9,403 nucleotides of DNA from Bacteroidota bacterium (GTDB taxonomy: Bacteria > Bacteroidota > Bacteroidia > Sphingobacteriales > Sphingobacteriaceae). A program made the translations under genes and the position numbers. This document shows, piece after piece, positions 1 through 5,984 of the stretch. The stretch lies in NCBI GenBank assembly GCA_025355225.1, contig JANYAB010000117.1, positions 1 through 9,403 of the forward strand. Reading direction: 5' to 3'. Each line of letters begins with the position of its first letter. The stretch's first letter is position 1. Below the pieces are notes generated by a model, which saw nothing but the letters and a program-made list of their open reading frames with translations, was not told the origin of the DNA and did not search any database.

Positions 1-3
1 TAA

Positions 4-31
4 ATCCGAAATCGAACATCCGACATCCGAA
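4..31. repeat. Degenerate heptad tandem repeat upstream of the barrel-protein gene
   Basis: Four 7-bp units lie head to tail in perfect register: ATCCGAA (4-10), ATCGAAC (11-17), ATCCGAC (18-24) and ATCCGAA (25-31). The array may extend left beyond the window. It ends 14 bp before the ATG at 46, so it occupies the 5' leader or promoter zone of the first gene. The same period-7 design with a different unit appears at 4503-4563. Its function is unknown. The periodicity is read directly from the sequence. Confidence 0.75.
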
Positions 32-45
32 ATAAAAAATTGATT

Positions 46-3000
46 ATGAATAAAAAATTCTCAAGCTTAATCAAAGTCAAAAAATATTCAGTTATTATAT
101 TTTGCCTTATCAGCACGTTGCTTTTGAGCTTTAATGCTAAAGCACAGTATTTCGGGCAGAATAAAGTACGGTACAAGAACCTGAAGTTTAAGGTTTATAA
201 GACCCCTCATTTCGAGATCTATTATTATTTGAAAAACGACAGCCTGATCAAGCGTTTTGCACAGGAAAGTGAGCTCTGGTACACCATACATCAACAGGTT
301 TTTAGGGATACATTCAGAAAAGCAAACCCAATTATACTGTATGCTGATCACCCTGATTTTCAGCAAACCACAGCCATCGAAGGCGAAATTGGTGTAGGTA
401 CGGGTGGCGTGACCGAAGGGCTAAAGAATAGGGTGGTAATGCCTATTATGGAAACCAACCAAACCACAAGGCATGTTATTGGCCATGAGTTAGTTCACGC
501 TTTTCAATACCATGCGTTGTTGGGCCGTGACTCTGCTGCTAATTTTGAAAATATAAATAATATCCCTTTATGGATGATAGAGGGTATGGCAGAATATCTG
601 TCGATAGGAAAAAAGGACGCTTATACCGCCATGTGGATAAGAGATGCCTGGCTGAACAAAAATATCCCGACAGTAAAAGATTTGACCGAAACAAATAAAT
701 ATTTCCCATACCGGTATGGCGAAGCTATTTGGTCGTTTATTGGTTCAACTTATGGTGACACGATAATTGTTCCCTTCTTTAAAAACACGGCACGTTTTGG
801 GCTGGAATATGGCATAAGGCGAACGTTTGGTTATGACGACAAGACATTATCGAATTTGTGGAAAAATTCCATTGAAACAACCTATAGGCCACTTTTAAGA
901 GATACCGTTCAAAAACCGGTGGGGAAAAGGGTGATAGACAATAAAAATGCGGGCGAATTGAATGTGGCGCCTGCCATAAGCCCCGATGGCAAATACCTGG
1001 CATTTTTATCGGAAAAGAGCCTCTTTGCCATCGATCTCTATTTGGCTGACGCGCAGACGGGTAAGATAATTCGAAAACTAACCAGTAAGATATCCAACAC
1101 ACATATTGATGAATTTAATTTTATCGAATCAGCTGGAGCATGGTCGCCGGATAGCAAAAAGTTTGCCTTTAGTGTCTTTAGTCATGGGCGCAACCGGATG
1201 CTAATTGTTGATGTTCCGGGCGGAAGAGAATTGGCTGATATTTCTATGGAAAAGGCGGAGCAGTTTAGTAACCTCAGCTGGTCGCCAGATGGCAATAATA
1301 TAGTTTTCCAGGGATTATCAGATGGCCAGGGCGATTTGTATATGTACAGTTTTGACACAAAAAAGGTGCGTCAGCTTACCAACGACAAGTACTCCGACTA
1401 TCAGCCAAGTTTTTCAAGAGATGGCAAGAAGATCATTTTTGCAAGCGACAGAGCAACTTATGATCAGTCATTGACACAGGATATAACCTTTAACCTGGCA
1501 GAATTAGACATCTCTACAGGAAAGATCAGCAATATAAACGTATTTAATGGCGCCAATAATTTAGATCCGCAGTATTCATCGGACGGGAAACAGATTTACT
1601 TTCTTTCGAACAGGGATGGGTTTCGCAATATGTACCGTTATACTTTGAGTGATGGTAAAGTTGAACAAATGACTGATCTGTTTACAGGAATTTGCGGTAT
1701 TACAGAATTTTCTCCCGCAATAAGTATCTCTAATAATAATGATATCGTTTATTCATATTATTTCGCCCAGAAATATTTTTTATACAATGCTAAGGCATCC
1801 GATTTCACTGCAAAAACGGTAGACAGCCAGGCGTTAAATTTTGACGCGGCAATGCTTCCGCCCTTTCGTTCTGTTGGGGTCGATCTGATCAATTCTAACC
1901 TGAATAATTATCTGGCTTATAAAAAGATCCCTTCCGATTCAATTAAATCCATACCTTATAAGCCCCAATTCAAGCTGGATTACCTGGCCAGCAGTGGTGT
2001 TGGTGCATCAGTAAGCCAGTTTGGCGCAGGTTTATCGAGCGGAGTACAGGGTGTTTTTAGTGATATTTTGGGTCATAACGAAATTTATGCCGGTGCAGCT
2101 GTGAATGGTCAGATCTATGACTTTGGAGGGCAGTTTATCTATATCAATCAGCAGGGCCGATGGAATTTTGGTTTTGGCTTATCGCATATCCCGTTGCAGT
2201 TTGCGAATTACAATGTTGTAAACACTACTTATAAAATTAACAATACAACTACCGTTCCCGCATTTCAGGAAAGGTATGACATCATTCGCATTTTTGCAGA
2301 CCAGGCTAACGTATTTACTTCTTACCCCATTTCGAAAGTTACCCGGATAGAATTTGGCACCGGTGTTTCTCATTACGGGTACCGGGTTGACAGGTATAGC
2401 ACTTATTATGATACATTGGGTAATGTGCTTAACAGTTACCAGCATAGTCATATATCAAATTCCGATTATAACGCCGATCCAAAAAATGGTGGCTTTAAGT
2501 TAAACCCCTTCACCATTTACCAGGTAAGCACCTCCCTGGTAGGTGATAACTCATTTTTTGGGGTGGCTTCTCCTCTAAATGGATTCCGATACCGCCTGCA
2601 AGCCGAATATGACTTTGGCACTTACCAGTTTTTTGCACCAACTATCGACCTTAGAGATTATGTGCGCGTTGCTCCGGTAACATTTGCAGCGAGGTTGTTG
2701 GGATTGGGGCGTCTCGGAGCAGCAAATGGGCTCTACCCCCAATATGTAGGGTACCCGTTTTATATAAGGGGATATGAAGCTCAAACTTTCTATAGTAATA
2801 ACAACAAAACACCGACCAACAATTTTACAATTAGTGATTTGTCCGGACAGAGCCTCGCTGTTGCTAACTTTGAAGTGAGGTTGCCATTTACGGGACCCGA
2901 AAAACTGTCTGCTTTTAAATCAAAGTTTCTTTTCACCGAGTTGAATTTCTTTTTTGATGCGGGTTTGGCATGGAGCTCTGGTGATAAGATAGAATTTAAG

Positions 3001-3243
3001 AGCAATCCTACCCTGCTTCGGAATGATCCTGTATTGGATGCAAACGGGAACCAGGTGCTTGATACCAACGGCAATCCTGTAGTAAATCCTGTATATTCAA
3101 AGGTACCTGCCCTTAGCGCGGGAATATCGCTGCGGGTAAATGTTTTTGGTTATTTCGTTTTGGAGCCGTACCTGGCTATTCCATTTAACCGGACTGATAT
3201 AAGTAAGCCGGTGTTTGGGTTAGGATTTACTCCGGGTTGGTAA
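46..3243 (+). CDS. Exported peptidase-MA-like / TolB-propeller / outer-membrane barrel fusion protein
   Basis: This 1065-residue envelope protein appears to have three parts. A signal peptide (about 1-34, ending FNAKAQ) is followed by a gluzincin-like peptidase domain. That domain has a complete HELVH motif at 147-151 and a downstream WMIEGMAEY at 176-184, where E179 is the likely third zinc ligand. Residues about 305-570 hold five PD40/TolB-type propeller repeats with SPDG-like cores near 312, 367, 413, 457 and 511. From about 625 to the C-terminal Trp the protein is rich in alternating aromatic/Gly strands and resembles the BamA/TamA surface-antigen barrel. I chose the ATG at 46 over an in-frame TTG at 40, because it gives a standard signal peptide. 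Related Bacteroidota proteins are usually annotated as TolB-like or peptidase-MA family. The substrate is unknown. I am confident of the peptidase motif and propeller, and less sure of the exact barrel boundary. Confidence 0.88.
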   Translation: MNKKFSSLIKVKKYSVIIFCLISTLLLSFNAKAQYFGQNKVRYKNLKFKVYKTPHFEIYYYLKNDSLIKRFAQESELWYTIHQQVFRDTFRKANPIILYADHPDFQQTTAIEGEIGVGTGGVTEGLKNRVVMPIMETNQTTRHVIGHELVHAFQYHALLGRDSAANFENINNIPLWMIEGMAEYLSIGKKDAYTAMWIRDAWLNKNIPTVKDLTETNKYFPYRYGEAIWSFIGSTYGDTIIVPFFKNTARFGLEYGIRRTFGYDDKTLSNLWKNSIETTYRPLLRDTVQKPVGKRVIDNKNAGELNVAPAISPDGKYLAFLSEKSLFAIDLYLADAQTGKIIRKLTSKISNTHIDEFNFIESAGAWSPDSKKFAFSVFSHGRNRMLIVDVPGGRELADISMEKAEQFSNLSWSPDGNNIVFQGLSDGQGDLYMYSFDTKKVRQLTNDKYSDYQPSFSRDGKKIIFASDRATYDQSLTQDITFNLAELDISTGKISNINVFNGANNLDPQYSSDGKQIYFLSNRDGFRNMYRYTLSDGKVEQMTDLFTGICGITEFSPAISISNNNDIVYSYYFAQKYFLYNAKASDFTAKTVDSQALNFDAAMLPPFRSVGVDLINSNLNNYLAYKKIPSDSIKSIPYKPQFKLDYLASSGVGASVSQFGAGLSSGVQGVFSDILGHNEIYAGAAVNGQIYDFGGQFIYINQQGRWNFGFGLSHIPLQFANYNVVNTTYKINNTTTVPAFQERYDIIRIFADQANVFTSYPISKVTRIEFGTGVSHYGYRVDRYSTYYDTLGNVLNSYQHSHISNSDYNADPKNGGFKLNPFTIYQVSTSLVGDNSFFGVASPLNGFRYRLQAEYDFGTYQFFAPTIDLRDYVRVAPVTFAARLLGLGRLGAANGLYPQYVGYPFYIRGYEAQTFYSNNNKTPTNNFTISDLSGQSLAVANFEVRLPFTGPEKLSAFKSKFLFTELNFFFDAGLAWSSGDKIEFKSNPTLLRNDPVLDANGNQVLDTNGNPVVNPVYSKVPALSAGISLRVNVFGYFVLEPYLAIPFNRTDISKPVFGLGFTPGW

Positions 3244-3354
3244 CAAATAGCTAAATCAACATAATGAAGTGTCGGCCAGCCCGCGATGCTTTTTTAATTT
3301 ATTTAAAACATGGTTGTAATTTAATAGTTACAGATTGAAAGGCAAAAATCTACT

Positions 3355-3972
3355 ATGAAAAAACTGATCATATTTTCTTTTCTGTTTATTAATGCGTCAT
3401 TGGCATTTGCTCAAAAATCAGACGGCGACGCTTCCTCAATTAAAGATACCGCAGGCAATAAGTTGACAAATCCGGCAAAAACCGGGACGAATAAAGACCT
3501 ATCGATGTCGCCTGCAAAAAATTTAATTCAAAATCTTTCGGCGTCCGATGAGTTTTCAATATTAAGTAGTGCGATAAAGACGGCATCAATTACTGAAACG
3601 CTTGAAAGTAATGGCCCCTTTACCTTGTTTGCACCCGACAATAAAGCATTCAGTAAACTTGCCCGGACCAGGTTAGATACATTATTAATGCCGTCACATA
3701 AGGAATACTTGATTAACCTGCTCACCTATCATGCCATTGCAGGAAAATTAAGTTCAAAAGACATTGAAAGGCAGATAAAATCAGGCAATGGGCAGGCGAC
3801 TTTCAGAACACTTTCCGGCGGCATGTTAACTGCAAAGATCAACGAAAACCGAAATATCGTTTTAACCGACGAAACTGGAGGGCAAAGCATAATCAGCAGG
3901 TTCAATATGCAACAAAGCAACGGCGTGCTCCATATAATTAATGCGGTGCTGATCCCTAAAGTAACACTATGA
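3355..3972 (+). CDS. Exported fasciclin (FAS1) domain protein
   Basis: This is a 205-residue secreted or periplasmic protein. A clear signal peptide (MKKLIIFSF to LAFAQ, residues 1-20) is followed by a low-complexity linker rich in Ser, Lys and Asn (about 21-52). A single FAS1 domain spans about 53-203. The FAS1 H1 box is GPFTLFAPDNKAF at 87-99, the conserved YH is in TYHAIAGKL (124-132), and the H2 box is NGVLHIINAVLIP at 189-201. FAS1 domains mediate adhesion or protein-protein contact at cell surfaces. They are common in Bacteroidota as short exported proteins without a known partner. The gene lies 48 bp upstream of an exported MsrB gene and may be cotranscribed with it. The 111-bp leader upstream shows no convincing promoter or hairpin. 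Confidence 0.93.
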   Translation: MKKLIIFSFLFINASLAFAQKSDGDASSIKDTAGNKLTNPAKTGTNKDLSMSPAKNLIQNLSASDEFSILSSAIKTASITETLESNGPFTLFAPDNKAFSKLARTRLDTLLMPSHKEYLINLLTYHAIAGKLSSKDIERQIKSGNGQATFRTLSGGMLTAKINENRNIVLTDETGGQSIISRFNMQQSNGVLHIINAVLIPKVTL

Positions 3973-4020
3973 ATTTAAATGCACAAAAACCACGTTAAAA
4001 CTGATTACGTAAATTCAGGT

Positions 4021-4494
4021 ATGAAAAAGACAACATTATTTATAACAGCAATTTGCGCTATCATCATGTTCGGCGCCCAAAATGGTTCTGCTCAAACCAA
4101 AAGGAAACTGAGCAAACCTGCATCCGAGTGGAAAAAAACACTCACACCCAACCAATATGAAATAATGGTTGAAAGCGGTACTGAGACACCGTATAAAAAT
4201 GCTTACTGGAACAACCACGAAAAAGGGGTTTACGTAAGCGCAGCTACAGGCGAAGTTCTGTTTAGCTCAGATGATAAGTACGATAGCCATACTGGATGGC
4301 CCAGTTTCGTAAAACCGGTTGACCCTTCTAAGGTCGAGGTCGTTACTGATAATAGTCTCGGCATGACCCGCGACGAGGTAATCGAAAAAAGCACCGGTTT
4401 GCATTTGGGTCACGTTTTTGACGATGGCCCGGCAGATCGCGGCGGGAAACGTTATTGCATGAATTCAGGTGCTTTAAAATTCATTAAAAAGTAA
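4021..4494 (+). CDS. msrB: Exported peptide-methionine (R)-S-oxide reductase, MsrB type, zinc-less
   Basis: MsrB reduces methionine-R-sulfoxide in proteins back to methionine. The MsrB fold is recognised from YKNAYWNNHEKGVYV, the SHTGWPSF motif, GLHLGHVFDDGP and the C-terminal RYCMNSGALKF, which carries the catalytic Cys. I start at the ATG at 4021 (157 residues) rather than an in-frame ATG at 3979. The later start gives a clean signal peptide, MKKTTLFITAICAII to SAQ, so the enzyme should act in the periplasm or outside the cell. The two CxxC pairs that hold structural zinc in E. coli-type MsrB are absent: VYVSAATGE and VIEKSTGLH occupy those places. The catalytic Cys is the only Cys in the mature protein, so no disulfide-resolving Cys is available. 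It follows the FAS1 gene at close spacing and converges on the gene at 4562-4924. Confidence 0.93.
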   Translation: MKKTTLFITAICAIIMFGAQNGSAQTKRKLSKPASEWKKTLTPNQYEIMVESGTETPYKNAYWNNHEKGVYVSAATGEVLFSSDDKYDSHTGWPSFVKPVDPSKVEVVTDNSLGMTRDEVIEKSTGLHLGHVFDDGPADRGGKRYCMNSGALKFIKK

Positions 4495-4502
4495 TCTTTG
4501 CT

Positions 4503-4563
4503 AAGTCGAAAGTCGTAAGTTGAATTTGTTCTATTTGTTCTTTTTCACTTAAGACTTAAGACT
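4503..4563. repeat. Inverted pair of heptad repeats between convergent genes; possible bidirectional terminator
   Basis: The left side has heptads AAGTCGA, AAGTCGT and AAGTTGA (4503-4523). The right side has ACTTAAG twice plus ACT (4547-4563). The left segment 4504-4520 and the right segment 4547-4563 are reverse complements at 14 of 17 positions, so a transcript could fold into a hairpin with a 26-nt loop. The loop is T-rich just before the right arm. The element fills the 67 bp between the msrB stop and the stop of the minus-strand GIY-YIG gene, and the right arm overlaps that stop codon. A terminator role for both genes is plausible. It is inferred from position only. Confidence 0.6.
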
Positions 4564-4924
4564 ACAGCGAAAACGCAACTAACCTACGTGCAGCGCTTAC
4601 AGAAGGTCGTAATACAGGCCTTGTTCTGCTATTGTTCTCATGATTTAATCCAATGGTCAGGTCTACCCAGTCTGGGTTTACAGATCTGATCATTTTCTCT
4701 TTTTGGGGTCTTGTAAAAGTACTCACAAATTTAAACCGTTCCATTGCCTGCTCTTCTGTATTGATCTCTTCAAAATACACCAGTCGGTTAAGATGCTGAG
4801 CGCTGTCAAAAAACAACGTGGGCATCTGGCGGTAAAATTGCAGCGTTTTTAACAGGTCTGAGCACAATCCTACATGTAAATTGTTCCTGTTTCGGTCGGT
4901 TATGATATAAATAAAACGTTTCAT
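4562..4924 (-). CDS. Small GIY-YIG-like protein with degenerate catalytic motif
   Basis: This 120-residue protein resembles the short GIY-YIG (UPF0213/YhbQ-like) family. Residues 4-7 (FIYI) stand for the GIY strand, and LHVG at 16-19 replaces the usual LYVG. The spacing to NPDWVDL (83-89) also fits the family. Two nuclease hallmarks look altered. The second Tyr is His17, and the Arg expected in the first helix (usually LKRR) is missing in SDLLKTLQFYRQ. E62, in the AMERFKF stretch, could be the metal-binding Glu. A basic tail of about 30 residues (91-120) lies outside the usual domain. I start at the ATG at 4924, because upstream extension to 4972 would be AT-rich promoter sequence. It is divergent from an S24 repressor with mirror-image promoter elements between them. 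It could be an active nuclease, a DNA-binding remnant or an adaptor. Family assignment is fairly sure, activity is not. Confidence 0.75.
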   Translation of the reverse strand: MKRFIYIITDRNRNNLHVGLCSDLLKTLQFYRQMPTLFFDSAQHLNRLVYFEEINTEEQAMERFKFVSTFTRPQKEKMIRSVNPDWVDLTIGLNHENNSRTRPVLRPSVSAARRLVAFSL

Positions 4925-4933
4925 TTGAAAAAA

Positions 4934-4965
4934 TTTTGCTTGTTTAAAAAAAATTACTAATTTTA
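4934..4965 (+). promoter_or_regulatory. Putative promoter for the S24 repressor gene
   Basis: TTTG at 4935-4938 and TAATTTTA at 4958-4965 are separated by 19 bp. This matches the Bacteroidota sigma-ABfr pattern (TTTG at -33, TAnnTTTG at -7) except for the last base of the -7 box. The expected start of transcription is about 4971-4973, which would leave a leader of roughly 35 nt before the ATG at 5007. The -7 box overlaps the inverted repeat at 4959-4978. Confidence 0.45.
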
Positions 4966-4978
4966 TGAGCATAAAATT
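4959..4978. promoter_or_regulatory. Palindromic operator candidate between divergent genes
   Basis: AATTTTATG (4959-4967) and CATAAAATT (4970-4978) are a perfect 9-bp inverted repeat around a 2-bp centre (AG). The repeat covers the -7 boxes of both putative divergent promoters. A dimeric HTH repressor bound here would block both, and the XRE/S24 protein encoded just downstream is the obvious candidate. The symmetry is observed and the repressor assignment is inferred. AT-rich sequence makes chance palindromes more likely, which limits confidence. Confidence 0.5.
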
Positions 4979-5002
4979 ACTAATAATTTTAGCAAATGCA
5001 AA
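4972..5002 (-). promoter_or_regulatory. Putative promoter for the GIY-YIG gene
   Basis: Read on the minus strand, TTTG (plus-strand CAAA at 4999-5002) is followed after 19 bp by TAATTTTA (plus-strand positions 4972-4979). This is the same arrangement as the plus-strand promoter at 4934-4965, reflected exactly about position 4968.5. Transcription would start near 4965, leaving about 41 nt of leader before the ATG at 4924. Confidence 0.42.
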
Positions 5003-5027
5003 TTTTATGACAATAATTTCAGCAAAT
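4982..5027 (+). repeat. Direct repeat duplicating the repressor initiation region
   Basis: AATAATTTTAGCAAAT (4982-4997) recurs as AATAATTTCAGCAAAT (5012-5027). The two match at 15 of 16 positions with a 30-bp period, and the copies diverge after that. The second copy lies inside the first codons of the repressor gene and the first lies just upstream, where the same frame would read a similar peptide (IILANA versus IISANI). A small tandem duplication across the start codon would explain this. The 10-mer AATTTTATGA is also found twice, at 4959-4968 and 5001-5010. Confidence 0.65.
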
Positions 5028-5777
5028 ATTAAATTCTTTAGGAAAAAGAAAGGTTTAACCCAGCAGCAATTTGCTGATCAGATGGGTATAAAAAGGTCTC
5101 TTGTAGGGGCTTATGAAGAAGAAAGGGCCGAGCCCAAATACGATTTGCTAAAAAACATAGCATCGTTCTTCGAAGTAACCGTAGACGATTTTATTAACGA
5201 GGAGATCAACGAAAAATGGGTGCCTAAACCCAAAGGTAATCCCGCCAATCTGCGGATATTGAGTATATCGGTTGATAAAGAGGACAATGAAAACATTGAA
5301 CTGGTTCCATTAAAGGCCAGTGCAGGTTATTTAAACGGCTATGCCGACCCTGAATTCGTAGCCGCGTTGCCTAAGTTTTACCTGCCGATGTTTAAACAGG
5401 GCACCTATCGTGCATTTGAAATAAAAGGCGATTCAATGTTGCCGCTTGTTTCAGGTACAACTATTATAGGTGAATATCTCGAAAACTGGGGAGATATAAA
5501 ATCCGGTGAAACCTATGTTATCATATCAAAAAACGATGGCGTGGTTTACAAACGGGTAAGCGGTAAATTCAAAGAGCAAAAGAAATTAAAACTGGTATCA
5601 GACAATCCGGTTTATGAACCTTACGAAATAAACGGCGAAGATATTTTAGAAATATGGAAAGCGAAAGGATACATTTCAACGCACCTGCCCCTACCCACGC
5701 CCGAACCTACTATGGAAAGCTTAACAACCATGATGGCGCAGATGCAGCGGTCAATTTCAAATTTACAAGCTAAGTAG
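5007..5777 (+). CDS. XRE-family HTH / S24 peptidase repressor (LexA/CI-like)
   Basis: This 256-residue regulator combines an N-terminal XRE helix-turn-helix (about 5-62; FFRKKKGLTQQQFADQMGIK then SLVGAYEEERAEPKYDLL) with a C-terminal S24 LexA-like domain (about 95-222). The Ser-Lys dyad is intact, with Ser143 in KGDSMLP and Lys182 in VVYKRV. The Ala-Gly pair A106-G107 in KASAGYL is the likely self-cleavage site. Known S24 repressors of this design are inactivated by RecA-stimulated autocleavage after DNA damage. The 256-residue length exceeds E. coli LexA (202) and is closer to phage CI. A Pro-rich linker (228-235) leads to a short helical tail that may form a coiled coil. I start at the ATG at 5007 because it matches the usual HTH start; an in-frame ATG at 4965 lies on the operator. 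The gene is divergent from a GIY-YIG gene and followed by a repeat hairpin. It is probably autoregulated. Confidence 0.92.
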   Translation: MTIISANIKFFRKKKGLTQQQFADQMGIKRSLVGAYEEERAEPKYDLLKNIASFFEVTVDDFINEEINEKWVPKPKGNPANLRILSISVDKEDNENIELVPLKASAGYLNGYADPEFVAALPKFYLPMFKQGTYRAFEIKGDSMLPLVSGTTIIGEYLENWGDIKSGETYVIISKNDGVVYKRVSGKFKEQKKLKLVSDNPVYEPYEINGEDILEIWKAKGYISTHLPLPTPEPTMESLTTMMAQMQRSISNLQAK

Positions 5778-5779
5778 TT

Positions 5780-5900
5780 GGTTGATTGGGTTGATTAAGT
5801 TGGATTAGGCTGATTAAGTTAGCCTGTTCAACCACTCACTCAATCAACTTAATCAACCACTTAATTCAATTAACCACTCACGTAATCAACCAATCCAACC
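5780..5900. repeat. Inverted arrays of about 9-bp tandem repeats downstream of the repressor
   Basis: The left half (5780-5820) is G/T-rich with units such as GGTTGATTG, GGTTGATTA and GGCTGATTA. The right half (about 5828-5906) is the complementary A/C-rich version with units such as ACTCAATCA and ACTTAATCA. GGTTGATTAAGTTG (5789-5802) is a perfect 14-bp reverse complement of 5845-5858. The segment 5780-5796 also pairs imperfectly with 5884-5900, so nested stems are possible. The array starts 2 bp after the repressor stop. It fills most of the 207-bp spacer before the Spy-like gene, and the remainder (5907-5984) shows no clear element. It may act as a terminator or RNA-stabilising structure, but this is inferred. 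Confidence 0.72.
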
Positions 5901-5984
5901 AAAGCAACAATTAAGTTACACAGGAGTTATTAAACTAATTGCTTCTAACTTTATCAAAAGATCAAACACTTAAAACTAAAAAAG

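Noticed and set aside
3266..3300. Possible terminator after the barrel-protein gene (GC-rich run followed by TTTTTT)
   Set aside because: The GC-rich run GGCCAGCCCGCGATGC does not form a stem of useful length, so the T-run alone is not enough.
4965..5006. Longer N-terminus for the S24 repressor starting at 4965
   Set aside because: The extra 14 residues come from the operator and the duplicated segment, and the predicted transcript start (about 4972) is downstream of that ATG.
4503..5906. CRISPR-like array from the repeats at 4503-4563 and 5780-5906
   Set aside because: Units are only 7-9 bp and contiguous, with no unique spacers and no cas genes.
5946..5953. TAACTTTA as the -7 box of the Spy-like gene
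   Set aside because: No TTTG or TTG lies at a -33 distance, so a promoter cannot be supported.
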